Source of the DNA: DASWIG01 sp965371445 | GTDB taxonomy: Bacteria > Acidobacteriota > Thermoanaerobaculia > Multivoradales > J023 | Reading direction: 5' to 3' | NCBI GenBank assembly: GCA_965371445.1 | Contig: CBDUYN010000027.1 | Location: 1 to 64,000 of the forward strand | DNA length: 64,000 nt | In this document: in pieces, positions 20,099-30,500 of the stretch | How positions within the stretch are numbered: the first letter of the stretch is position 1 | How the letters are laid out: every line of letters begins with the position of its first letter | Made by a program: the position numbers and the translations under genes | The notes under the pieces: model-generated | What the model was told of the DNA's origin: nothing | Seen by the model: the letters and a program-made list of their open reading frames with translations, nothing else | Database searches by the model: none

Positions 20099-21196
20099 CT
20101 ATCGCCCGATCACCCGCGGCAGGGGCTCGTAGTCGTCCCTCGACGGCGACTTGCGGGCGGCGATCAGCATCCGCTCTTCGTCGCGCCAGCGGTGGTCGAG
20201 GATGTAGATGCGCGGGTCGACCGGATGCCAGCTCCCCTCCTCGTCGCGGGCGCGGATCTCGAAGTGGAGGTGGGGGTTCGTGCTCCAGCCCGTGTCGCCG
20301 ACCGTGGCGATCACCTGGCCCTGCTCGACCTTTTGGCCCACCTTGACCAGGATCTCCTCGCAGTGGCCGTAGAGCGTGATGAAGCGCTCACCGTTCTCCA
20401 GCGCCACGAGGTTGCCGTAGCGCCACCAGGAGACGCTGCGCTTCATCGGAAAGCGGCCGGCAAAGGTCACCGTGCCGTCGGCCGGAGCGTAGACCGGCGT
20501 CCCGATGGTCGCCGCCAGGTCGATTCCGGCGTGAAAGTCGATCTTCTTGGTGAAGGGGCTGCGGCGGGTCCCGAAGGGGCTCGTCATCACGAAGGTGTCG
20601 CTGCGCAGGGGCGAGAGCGAAGGCGTCGTGCGGACCTGGTCCTCGTTCGCCACCTCGAAGCTGCGGATCTCGTCGAGAAACACCCGCAGCGCCTCGACAT
20701 GCCCGCTGACCTCGCCTTGCAGCTGGTTGGCCCGCCGTAGCTCCGTCGAGAAGATGGTCCTTGGCTCTGCGGCCGGTGGCGGAGGGTATCCCCCCTTGCC
20801 CTTCGCTTCTCCCGCCAGCCCGTAGGCGAGGTAGATCTTCGACATCTTGAGCAGCGCCTGGCCGCTCCCTTCCTCGAGTGCCGCGAGCTCGTCGAGGAGA
20901 CCCTTCAGGTGCTCGCCTTGGGCGGCCCGCTCCGCCTGGAGCTCCAGGTAGCGCTGCTCCGCCAGGTGGCTCTTGATCACCACCGGGGTGATCCACAACG
21001 AAAAGCCGACAAAGAGCAGCCAGACGAACGCGACCGTGACCCAACCCCAGATCTGGCGGCGGCTCAGGAAGGCGTAGCGCACCCCGCGGCGGATGTCGCT
21101 CGGATGGTACTGCACCTCGAGGAACGGCCGGCGCGATTCGCTTGGCGCGGCGGGCTCTGCCCCGGATGCTCGTTTTCGTCGCAAGGTGAACGCCAT
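20099..21196 (-). CDS. Membrane-anchored M23 peptidase
   Basis: This 365-aa protein has a basic cytoplasmic N-terminus, one transmembrane helix (about 48-74), a periplasmic coiled coil, and a C-terminal LytM/M23 domain. The zinc ligands appear as FHAGIDLAA (His, Asp), TLYGH and NPHLHFEIR. The enzyme should cleave peptidoglycan stem peptides or act as a scaffold if weakly active; all ligands are present, so activity is likely. It sits directly upstream of the bactofilin-like gene, a pairing known in several bacteria where bactofilins position M23 peptidases for cell shape. Confidence 0.9.
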   Translation of the reverse strand: MAFTLRRKRASGAEPAAPSESRRPFLEVQYHPSDIRRGVRYAFLSRRQIWGWVTVAFVWLLFVGFSLWITPVVIKSHLAEQRYLELQAERAAQGEHLKGLLDELAALEEGSGQALLKMSKIYLAYGLAGEAKGKGGYPPPPAAEPRTIFSTELRRANQLQGEVSGHVEALRVFLDEIRSFEVANEDQVRTTPSLSPLRSDTFVMTSPFGTRRSPFTKKIDFHAGIDLAATIGTPVYAPADGTVTFAGRFPMKRSVSWWRYGNLVALENGERFITLYGHCEEILVKVGQKVEQGQVIATVGDTGWSTNPHLHFEIRARDEEGSWHPVDPRIYILDHRWRDEERMLIAARKSPSRDDYEPLPRVIGR

Positions 21197-21318
21197 CAGT
21201 TCTCTCTCCGGCTCGGCCGGCCGTCGTGGCGGGTCAAGCAGCTGTCACGTCCCTACCCGGGACGCCGCTCCTCCGTCAGGAATGCTATCCAAGCATCCAT
21301 CGGAGACAAAGTCAACCC

Positions 21319-22170
21319 CTACCTTCCAACAGCTTCGCCGTGCAACTTATTTCGCGGCGGATCGACGGCCATGAGGCCCGCTTCGTCGATGTAGCTGTGG
21401 ACCTTGGCCAGGAGCTCCTCGTGGAGCCCCGGGGGCCCGGCGATCAGGTTGCCGCTCTCAAAGAACGTCTCGCCTCCGTCGAGGTCGGTGATGCGTCCCC
21501 CGGCCTCGCGCAGCAGGAGGGTCCCGGCGGCGAAGTCCCAGGGGGAGAGGCGCAGCTCAAAAAAGCCGTCGTAGACGCCGGCGGCGGTGTAGGCGAGGTC
21601 GAGGGCCGCGGAGCCGCAGCGCCGGATGGCCCGCGCTTCGAGGAAGACGGCGCGAAACGCGTCGAGATAGAGGTCGAGCGCGCGCCGGGTCCTGAAGGGG
21701 TAGCCGGTGGCGAGGAAGGCGCCGGCGAGCCGGTCGCGCCCGGAGACACGGATCGGCCGGTCGTTCCACCGCGCGCCGGCCCCGAGGGTGGCGGTGAAGA
21801 GGTTCTCGCCCACGGGATCGAGGACGACGGCTGCGACCAACTGCTCCCGGTGGCGGCAGGCGATCGAGATGGAAAAAATCGGCAGGCCCTGCATGAAGTT
21901 CGACGTGCCGTCGAGCGGATCGATGAACCACTGGAAGTGAGAGTGGTCACCCTCGGCGAAGCCGCCTTCTTCGGCCAGGACGTGGTGGTCGGGGTAATGG
22001 CTGCGGATCTCCTCCACGATCACCCGCTCGCTCTCGTGGTCGGCCCGGGTCACGAAGTCGTGGGTGCCCTTGGCCCGGATCTCCAGGGTGGAGTCGCGGA
22101 AGTAGTGACGCAGCACCCGCGCTCCCTCCCGGGCGGCGAGGACGGCGGTGTCGGTCAGATGCTGGTACAT
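21319..22170 (-). CDS. Inositol monophosphatase family protein (SuhB-like)
   Basis: This 283-aa Mg-dependent, Li-sensitive-type phosphatase has AEEGG, the metal motif IDPLDGTSNFMQGLP, and the C-terminal LSPWDFAAGTLLLREAGG. Members dephosphorylate inositol-1-phosphate, fructose-1,6-bisphosphate or PAP, so the substrate is uncertain. The start MYQHLTDTAV at 22170 has a CAGGAAG site upstream. A TACACT-like -10 lies about 18 bases further up. Confidence 0.88.
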   Translation of the reverse strand: MYQHLTDTAVLAAREGARVLRHYFRDSTLEIRAKGTHDFVTRADHESERVIVEEIRSHYPDHHVLAEEGGFAEGDHSHFQWFIDPLDGTSNFMQGLPIFSISIACRHREQLVAAVVLDPVGENLFTATLGAGARWNDRPIRVSGRDRLAGAFLATGYPFRTRRALDLYLDAFRAVFLEARAIRRCGSAALDLAYTAAGVYDGFFELRLSPWDFAAGTLLLREAGGRITDLDGGETFFESGNLIAGPPGLHEELLAKVHSYIDEAGLMAVDPPRNKLHGEAVGR

Positions 22171-22200
22171 CGTCGTCTTCCTGAGTCGAGTGTACAGTCG

Positions 22201-22222
22201 AGGGCGCACGGCGGTGCGCCCT
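22201..22222. repeat. Palindrome AGGGCGCAC-GGCG-GTGCGCCCT
   Basis: A perfect nine-pair stem with a four-base loop lies between the pyr operon end and the IMPase gene. It is related to the palindromes at 20029-20088. It has no T-run, so it is more likely an extragenic repeat than a classical terminator. Confidence 0.6.
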
Positions 22223-22233
22223 GATCCGAGGCC

Positions 22234-23516
22234 TCAGAGCTCGACGGGGCGGCCGTCGAGGAGGGTGGCGATCGCCGCGCCGCGCAGCTTCCAGCCCTCG
22301 AAGGGCGTGTTGCGCGCCTTGCTTTGAAAGCCTTCGGACGCGACGGTGATCTCACGGTCGAGATCGATCAGCGTCAGGTCGGCGGGCTTTCCCGGTGCGA
22401 GGCTGCCGCTCCTGAGGCCAAGGACGCGGGCGGGGCCACAGGAGAGCAACTCTATCAGACGGGAGAGCCGAACGTGGCCCGGACGTACCAGGCGGTCGAG
22501 ACAGAGGCTCACCGCGGTCTCCAGGCCGACGATGCCCGGCGGCGCGATGGAGAATTGGACGTCTTTCTCGTCGTCGTGGAACGGGGTGTGATCGCTCGTG
22601 ACGGCGTCGACGGTGCCGTCGGCAAGGCCGGCGACCAGCGCCTCGACGTCGGCTGCCGGGCGTAGCGGCGGAGAAACCCGGGTGGCGGTCGAGAAGCCGC
22701 TCGACGCGACCGCCTCGTCGGTCAGGACCAGGTGGTGGACGGTCACGTCGCAGGTGACGCCCAGCCCTCGGCGGCGCCCCTCGCGGACCAGGTCGAGGCT
22801 CCGGGCGCTCGACAGGCGCGAGAGGTGGTAGCGGCCGCCGGTCAGGGCGAGGATCAGGAGGTCCCGGGCCACGACGACGTCCTCCGCCACACCCGGGACG
22901 CCCGGCAGCCCGAGGCGGGTCGAGACCGCGCCTTCGTGCATCACGCCGTCGCCCGCCAGCTGGGGGTCCTCGGCGTTCTGGATCACCGGCCGGTCGAAGT
23001 GCTGGGAGTGGCAGAGGGCACGGCGCAGGAGCGCCGGGTCGCGGACGCCGCGCTCGCCGTCGCCGAAGGCCACGACCCCGGCGGCCGCCAGCTCGCCAAG
23101 CTCCGCCAGCTCCTCGCCGCGCAGCCCGCGGCTCACCGCGCCGACCGGGTGGACTCTGGCGTAGGGATGACGCTCGGCCTGGCGCAAGAGGAGCTCGGTC
23201 ACCGACCTCTGGTCGTGGACCGGATCCGTGTCGGCGCGCGGCGCAACCGCCGTGAAGCCGCCGGCGGCGGCGGCTCGTAGGGCGGTCTCGACCGTCTCCC
23301 GGTACTCGTGGCCCGGCTCGCCGAGCTGCACGCGCAGGTCGATCAGGCCCGGCACCACGACGAGCCCCTCGGCCTCGGTGAGCGCGTCGCCGTCCTCCGG
23401 CTCGACCCTTTCCTCCAGGCGGGCGACGGCACCGTCCTCGATCAGGACGTCAAGCCGCTCGTCGATCCCCTGGGAAGGGTCGACGACGCGTCCGCCGCGG
23501 ACGATGCGCCGGCCGC

Positions 23517-23520
<4 letters not shown>
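22234..23520 (-). CDS. Dihydroorotase-like protein, probably inactive (PyrC'/PyrX type)
   Basis: This 428-aa amidohydrolase-fold protein aligns along its length with class I dihydroorotase. However, the metal motif normally HxHxREPG reads DLRVQLGEPG (both His lost), and the usual VHAED-type His position reads VIQNAED. The usual HxxHxST segment reads YHLSRLSS, with the second His replaced by Arg. TSDHTPFHDDEK keeps the late Asp. In Pseudomonas-type operons such inactive homologues (pDHO) are structural partners of PyrB. The start overlaps pyrB by four bases, which fits complex formation. It is a product of the pyrR-pyrB-pyrC' operon. Confidence 0.85.
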
Positions 23521-24475
<955 letters not shown>

Positions 24476-24479
<4 letters not shown>

Positions 24480-25054
24480 GCCTCGTCCTCTCCGGCGCGT
24501 TCGAAGAGCCGCACGTAGTCTTCCCCGTCGGTTTCCGTAAAGGCGACCTCGACGACCTCGGAGCGGGCCGTGGGGACGTCCTTGCCGACGACGTCGGCAT
24601 GGATCGGCAGCTCGCGGTGGCCGCGGTCGACGAGCACCGCGAGGCGTACCGCCTGCGGCCGTCCGTAGTCGAGCAGCTCGTCGAGCGCCGCGCGCACGGT
24701 ACGGCCCGTGTAGAGGACGTCGTCGCAGAGCACCACGACGTACGGGTCGATCGGCGACGGCAGACGGGTCTCCTTGACCACGGGCTGGGCGGCGATGGTC
24801 GAGAGGTCGTCGCGGTAGAGCGTGATGTCGAGGATCCCGAGCTGCGGACGCCGTCCCTCCAGGCGCTCGATCTCGTCGGCGAGGCGTTCGGCGAGCGGTA
24901 CGCCGCGGGTGCGGATGCCGACCAAGAGAAGCGTCTCGAGGTCGCCGTCGTGCTCGAGGAGCTCGCTCGCCATGCGCCGAATGACCGGACCCAGGCGCTC
25001 GGCGGCGAGCACCTCGCGCTTCGGGCGGAGGGATCTGGACGAAGGGCTTTTCAT
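24476..25054 (-). CDS. pyrR: PyrR-family uracil phosphoribosyltransferase/regulator
   Basis: This 192-aa protein has the phosphoribosyltransferase PRPP loop VVVLCDDVLYTGRTVRAAL and the PyrR-like basic tract and LVDRGHRELPI. PyrR binds pyr mRNA in attenuation systems and also has UPRTase activity. It leads the pyrR-pyrB-pyrC' operon. The predicted promoter leaves a leader of only about 20 nt, too short for a PyrR-type attenuator ahead of this operon. The start at 25054 is the only reasonable one before KREVLAAERL. Confidence 0.93.
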
Positions 25055-25081
25055 CGCAGCGGGTCGTTTCCGGGCTCGAGG

Positions 25082-25110
25082 ATGCTATGTCCGCGGCGGG
25101 AGCGTGTCAA
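25082..25110 (-). promoter_or_regulatory. Sigma-70-type promoter of the pyr operon
   Basis: On the - strand, TTGACA (25110-25105) is a perfect -35, followed by a 17-bp spacer and TAGCAT (25087-25082). The predicted start lies near 25075, about 20 nt before the pyrR ATG. Confidence 0.7.
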
Positions 25111-25164
25111 TTCCCAAGCGCCGCCTTCCCTGAATGGCCACGACGCGGCTCTTGAAAGAGCCTG

Positions 25165-25173
25165 TGCTAGATT
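25165..25173 (+). promoter_or_regulatory. Extended -10 (TGC-TAGATT) for the kinase gene
   Basis: TGCTAGATT lies 25 bases before the ATG at 25199, so the leader would be about 19 nt and carry the GAAGGAG ribosome site. No good -35 is visible. Confidence 0.45.
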
Positions 25174-25198
25174 CATCCCGCCTGGACGGGAGAAGGAG

Positions 25199-26743
25199 AT
25201 GCAGCAGACGACCCAGATCTGCCCCAAGTGTGGGCAACGCAATTCAAGCCTCAACACGAAGTGCCTGGCATGCGACGCGGACCTCGCCACGTCGGTCCGC
25301 AGGCCCGCGGCGGCTCCCGCGGCCCCCGCGTTCACGGTCCAGAAGACCGTCCGCCCAGCCGCGGGGGCTTCGGCCCGGACTTCGCTCCGCCCCAAGGGCG
25401 CCGGCGCGCCGGCCGACGGCATCGACGCCACCATCCGGCTCTCCGTGGCGCCGCCGTCCGAGGTCACCGAAGAGATTCGCCGGGTCGGTCATTTCCGGCT
25501 TTTAAACGTCCTCGGCGCCGGCGGCATGGGCGAGGTCTTCCGCGCCTACGACGAGAAGCTCGACCGCCTGGTGGCCCTGAAGGTCATCCGGCGCGAGGAG
25601 TTCACGCGCCTCGACGACACCGAGCGCAACGAGGAGCAACGCCGTTTCGTCGACGAGGCCCAGCTGTCGGGACGGCTCGACCACCCCAACATCTGCCCGA
25701 TCTACGAGCTCGACGAGGACGAGGAAGGGACCGCCTTTTTCGCCATGAAGCTCGTCGAGGGCCGCACCCTCGCCGTCCTCTGGGACGAAGCGGGCGAGGA
25801 GCGGCTGATGCCGGAGAAGCTGGGGGGCTTCCTCCAGATCTTCCTGAAGATCTGCGACGCCCTCTCGTTTGCCCATGACCGCGGCATCATCCACCGCGAC
25901 GTGAAGCCGGTCAACGTCATGGTGGGCGATTTCGGCGAGGTCTACGTGATGGACTGGGGCGCGGCGCTACTGAAGGAGCTGGGACACCGGAGGAACGCTC
26001 CGAAGACCCGCCTCGAGGTCCACCGCGAGAAGTCGTCGTTCGGAAGCGTCGTCGGCACCCTGCGCTACATGGCCCCCGAGCAGGCCTTGGGCCGCCGCCA
26101 CGAGGTCGACGAAAAGAGCGACGTCTTCTCAGTGGGAGCCACCCTCTACCACCTGCTCGCCGGGCACGCGCCCTACACCTCCAACGACGTCCACGAGCTC
26201 CTGGGCCAGGCGCAGAAGGCGCAATTCGTGGCTCCCGACCTCGTGGCGGGAGGCGGTCAGGTGCCGCCGATGCTGAGCGAGGTCGTGGTCAAGGCGATGG
26301 CGGCGAAGCCCGAGGAGCGCTACGCGTCGGTGCTGGACCTCAAGAAAGCGATCGAGGGATTCATCCACGGCTCCTATCAGAGGCCGCAGCGCAAGTTTTC
26401 GTCAGGTTCCAAGATCGTCGTCCAGGGAGAGGAGGGCGAAACGGCCTACATCATCGACAAGGGCCGTTGTGCCGTCATCAAGGAGAAAGGCAACGAGCGG
26501 GTGGTGGTGCGCGAGCTCGGTCCCGGCGAAGTGTTCGGCGAAACCGCGGTCTTCTTGAAGACGGTGCGTACCGCCACCGTCGAGGCCGTCGACGAGACCA
26601 CGGTCACCGTCGTCACCCGCGACGCGATGATCCGCGGCCTGGGGCTCAACTCCTGGCTCGGGGACTTCGTGACCGCGCTCGCCGACCGGTTCACCGAGGT
26701 CGACCAGCAGCTGCGCGAGATCCAGATCAGCTCCCAGGGCTAG
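25199..26743 (+). CDS. Soluble Ser/Thr protein kinase with zinc ribbon and cyclic-nucleotide-binding domain
   Basis: The 514-aa protein opens with a Cys4 zinc ribbon (CPKCG at 8-12, CLAC at 22-25) and an Ala/Pro-rich linker. The Hanks-type kinase has GAGGMGEVF (106-114), Lys128, HRDVKPVNV (232-240) and DWG (252-254) in place of DFG. From about 395 a cyclic-nucleotide-binding domain follows, with GEEGETAYIIDKGRCAVI and LGPGEVFGETAVF, the latter resembling a phosphate-binding cassette. No transmembrane helix is present, so this looks like a cytoplasmic kinase possibly gated by cAMP, cGMP or another ligand. GAGAAGGAG just before 25199 fixes the start. Confidence 0.92.
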   Translation: MQQTTQICPKCGQRNSSLNTKCLACDADLATSVRRPAAAPAAPAFTVQKTVRPAAGASARTSLRPKGAGAPADGIDATIRLSVAPPSEVTEEIRRVGHFRLLNVLGAGGMGEVFRAYDEKLDRLVALKVIRREEFTRLDDTERNEEQRRFVDEAQLSGRLDHPNICPIYELDEDEEGTAFFAMKLVEGRTLAVLWDEAGEERLMPEKLGGFLQIFLKICDALSFAHDRGIIHRDVKPVNVMVGDFGEVYVMDWGAALLKELGHRRNAPKTRLEVHREKSSFGSVVGTLRYMAPEQALGRRHEVDEKSDVFSVGATLYHLLAGHAPYTSNDVHELLGQAQKAQFVAPDLVAGGGQVPPMLSEVVVKAMAAKPEERYASVLDLKKAIEGFIHGSYQRPQRKFSSGSKIVVQGEEGETAYIIDKGRCAVIKEKGNERVVVRELGPGEVFGETAVFLKTVRTATVEAVDETTVTVVTRDAMIRGLGLNSWLGDFVTALADRFTEVDQQLREIQISSQG

Positions 26744-26749
26744 GACGCC

Positions 26750-27508
26750 CTACTTCTTGCCGACGGTCGCTTCGAGGAAGCCGCGGATCACCTCGTGGAC
26801 CTCGGGACGCGACCAGATCTCCAAGACCTGCGGATCGATCTCTCCTTCGTAGCCCTCCATCCGCGCCAGGGTCTCGCGGCGCAGGTGGCGCTTGGTGAGG
26901 GCGAAGCTGTCGCGGGGGATGCGCCCCAACTGGGCGGCAATCGCGATCGAACGCTCCAGCGTCGCCTCGGGCGCCGCCAGCTCCTCGACGAGACCCATGG
27001 CGTAGGCCTCCTCCGGAAGGATCGTGCGTCCCGTCAGCACGAGGTCCTGGACACGGTGGGCCGGCAGGAGGTGTCGCACGGCTTCGAGCGCCGCCACCGG
27101 GAAGGGCACGCCGACCAGGAGCTCGGTAAAGCCAAACCTTCCTTCGCCCTCGGCCATGACCCGCCGGTCGCAGGCCACCGCCAGGACCGCGCCGCCGGCG
27201 ATGGCGTGGCCGTTGACCGCGGCGACCACCGGCAGCGGCAGGGTGAAGAAGCGCCGGACGCTCGCCGAGAGCTTGGGCAGGAGCTCCCTCACGTACTCGG
27301 CGCCTCCCTCGAGGATTCGAAACAGGTTGACCCCGGCGGAAAACGACGAGCCGGTGCCGGTCAGGACGACGGCCCGGACGCCGTCGTCGGCCTCGACCTC
27401 GTCGAGGCTGCGGCCGAGGTCGTCGAGCAGCTCGGCGTCGATGGCGTTGACCTTGCCGTGCTCCATACGCAACACGGCGACGCCCTCATGGTCTCCTCGG
27501 TGAATCAT
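26750..27508 (-). CDS. Enoyl-CoA hydratase/isomerase family protein
   Basis: This 252-aa crotonase-fold protein has the two oxyanion-hole segments GTGSSFSAGVNLF and NGHAIAGGAVLAVACDRRVM. The catalytic-glutamate region reads GFTELLVGVPFPVAALE. Crotonases act on acyl-CoA thioesters, in beta-oxidation or other CoA chemistry; no CoA partner genes lie nearby, so the substrate is open. It starts eight bases after the smc stop on the same strand, so it is probably co-transcribed. It is convergent with the kinase gene, six bases apart. Confidence 0.85.
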   Translation of the reverse strand: MIHRGDHEGVAVLRMEHGKVNAIDAELLDDLGRSLDEVEADDGVRAVVLTGTGSSFSAGVNLFRILEGGAEYVRELLPKLSASVRRFFTLPLPVVAAVNGHAIAGGAVLAVACDRRVMAEGEGRFGFTELLVGVPFPVAALEAVRHLLPAHRVQDLVLTGRTILPEEAYAMGLVEELAAPEATLERSIAIAAQLGRIPRDSFALTKRHLRRETLARMEGYEGEIDPQVLEIWSRPEVHEVIRGFLEATVGKK

Positions 27509-27516
27509 GGCCTGCC

Positions 27517-30500
27517 CTACGCCGCGACCTCTCTTTCCATCTCCAGGGGCTCCGCCGCCTGGACGTCGTCCATCTCGACGGAGACGAGCTTCGAGACGCC
27601 GCGCTCTTCCATCGTCACGCCGTAGAGCGTGCCGGCGACCTCCATCGTCAGCTTGTTGTGGGTGATGACCAGGAACTGCGTCTCCTTGGCCATCTCCTGC
27701 AGGACGTCGACGAAGCGCAGGACGTTGACGTCGTCCAAGGGCGCGTCGACCTCGTCGAGGATGCAGAAGGGCGAGGGCTTCGACTGGAAGAGGGCGAAGA
27801 GGAGCGCGATCGCCGTCAGGGCTTTCTCGCCGCCCGAGAGCAGCATGATGTTCTGGGTGCGCTTGCCCGGCGGGCGGGCCATGATCTCGATGCCGCTTTC
27901 GAGCATGTCGTCCTCGTCGAGGAGGCGCATCTGGGCCTCGCCGCCGCGAAAGAGCTTGGTGAAGACCTCGCCGAAGTTCTGGTTGACCTGGGTGAAGGTC
28001 TCGCGGAAGCGTTCGCTGGAGGTCTCGTTGATCTCGCGAATCGTCTCCTTCAGGCTGAGCACCGAGTCGGCGACGTCGCGGCGCTGGGCCTTCAGGAACG
28101 TTTCTCGCTCCAACTGCTCCTCGTACTCCTCGGCGGCCAGGACGTTGACCGGACCGAGCCGTTCGAGGATCGCCTTGCAACGCGCCAGGTCGGCTTCGAG
28201 CTCGGCGAGGCGGGCGCGGCTCATCTCGGGGACGACGAGCTCCTCAAGCTCTTCCTCGACCGCCACGGCGGCCTTTTCGGCGGCCGGGTCCGCCTCCTGC
28301 GCCTCGGCCCGCGAGCGGGAGCCGGGCAAGGGACGCTTGAACTCCTCGCGAAACGTGGCGGAGAGGTGCTCGGCGTCCTGGCGTAGGCCCGCCTGGGAGA
28401 CGCGCAGCTGCTCGATCTCGCCACGCCGTTCCTCGCGGACGGCGCGGTTCTCCTGGACCTCGCCGTCGAGGCCGCGCAGCGAGCCACGGCGCGAATCCAG
28501 GCGGTCCTGGTGCTCCAGGACTTCGTGCTGGGCGAGGACGCGGCGCTCGAGCGCCGCCTGGAGCTCTTCCTCGGCGCGGTCGATGGCGTTCTCGAGCTCG
28601 ACACGGCGCTCCTCGAGGAAGTTGCGTTCGTCGTCCCAGGCCTGGAGCACCCTTTGGGTCTCCTCGATCTGGTGGCGCACGCGCAGGACTTCCTGGCTCT
28701 GCGACTCCATGCGCTCCTCGAGGACCTCCAGGCGCCCGCGACGGCCGGCGCCCTCGGTGCGCAGGGCCTCCCGCCGGCTGCGGGCGTCCTCCACCTCGGC
28801 CTGGGTCCGGTCGAAGCTCGGGGCGGCGTCCGGGTGGGCGAGCTGGGCGGCGCTCAAGGCGCTTGGGAGCTCCCCTCTCCGGGCCGGGCGCACGCCCACG
28901 TCGCGGGCGATCTCGGCCAGCTCGTCGGTCAGGGTCTGACGTTCGCCGAGGAGGCGCTTGTGGCGTCCCATGACGTCCTGGCGCCGGGCGTGGGCGACGG
29001 CGATCTCGCGGCGCAGCTCGGCCGCGGACTCGTCGAGCCGGTTGATCGCCGCGGCGAGCCGGGTACGTTCCGCGACCAGGGTGTCGAGCGTTTCGCCGTT
29101 GCGGCGCAGGCGCTTTTCAAGCGCCGGAATGTCGCGATCGATCGTCTCGAGCTCGCTTTCGCGGGCGATGATGCCCGGCGCCGCTTCCTCGCCCTGGGAG
29201 TGGATCGTACCGGCGACGGCCCAGAGGCGGTCGCGGCTCAGAAAAGAGACCCCGGGATGGGCGGCGGCGAGGCGCGCGGCGTCCTCGGCGGTGTCGACGA
29301 GGTAGGCCGGCGGCAGGGCCCGGCCGATCGCCTCGGGAAGCTCCAGGGCCGCGGCGAGGGAGTAGCGCACGGCGCCGTCGTCGACCCGGGCGACGGGCAC
29401 GTCGTCGCCCAGGGGCTGGAGGAAAGCGGCGGTCGAGCCGTGGCGCGCCAGGGCGCGGGCCAGCTCCAGGCCGGAGAGGTGAGGCTCGACGAGCACCGCG
29501 TCGGCCAGGTCGCCGAGGAAGTGGTCGATCGCCTCCTCCCAGCCCTCGACGGGCGCGACGGCGTCGGCCAGGAAGCGCGGCTCGGCCACCCCGAGGGCGG
29601 CCAGCTTGTCGACCAGGAGCCGCCGGTGCTCGGCGTGCTCCTCGCTCCAGGCGACGAGCAGGCGGCGGCGCTCGATCAGGCCGGCCCGCTCGGCTTCCAG
29701 GCGGCGGCGCTGCTCGGAGAGCTCGGCCTCGCGGCGCAGGACGGCGTCAAGATCCTCGGAGTGCGTCTCGCGTTCCGCGAGCCGTTCGTCGAGCCGCTGG
29801 TTCGAGGCCTCGACGGCTTCCTCGATCGATCCAAGCGTCGCTTCGGCCTCCGTCTTCTGGCGATCGTTGCGCTCCATCTGCTCGTCGAGGTAGCGGCGCC
29901 GGAAAGTGCGGCGCTCGATCTCGACCTGCTCCTGCTGAAGCTGCGAGCGGAGCCGGTTGACGTCACCGAGCACCGAGAGGAGCTCCCGGCGGAGCGCTTC
30001 GAGGCGCGCGTCGGTCTGCCCGACCGCTTTTTGGGCGGCCTCGATCCGGGAGTCGTCCTCGGCGACCAGGCGCGCCGCGTCGTCGCGCTCGGCGACCAGC
30101 GCCAGGGTCCGTTCGTCGAGCGAGCCCAGGGAGCTTCCGAGCTCGCTGCTTCGCCGCCGCCGCTCCTCGGCCTCCTGGTACCCGCGCTCGAGCCGCTCGC
30201 CGACCTCGCCGAGCCGCGTCCGGGTGCCCTTCAAGAACTCCTGGCGTCCCTCGATCTTGGCCGCGAGATGGCTCTGGCGCTCGTGGCGCTCGGCGAGGAC
30301 GCGGGCTATCTCGTCGAGCTCCTCGCGTCCGCTCGCCAGCGCCGCTTCCTGGCGCGAAAGGGTCGCGGTCAGCTCCGCGTCGCGGTCGGTGAGCCCTCCG
30401 AGCTCCTCTTCGAGGTCGCCCATGCGGTCGCGCAGCAGCGCCCAGCGTCCCAGGAGCACGTGCATCAGGAGGTCCCGGTACTCCTGCTCTTTCGTCTTGT

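Noticed and set aside
25055..25198. PyrR-dependent attenuator in front of pyrR
   Set aside because: A near-consensus promoter lies only about 20 nt upstream of pyrR, and no terminator hairpin with a T-run is present.
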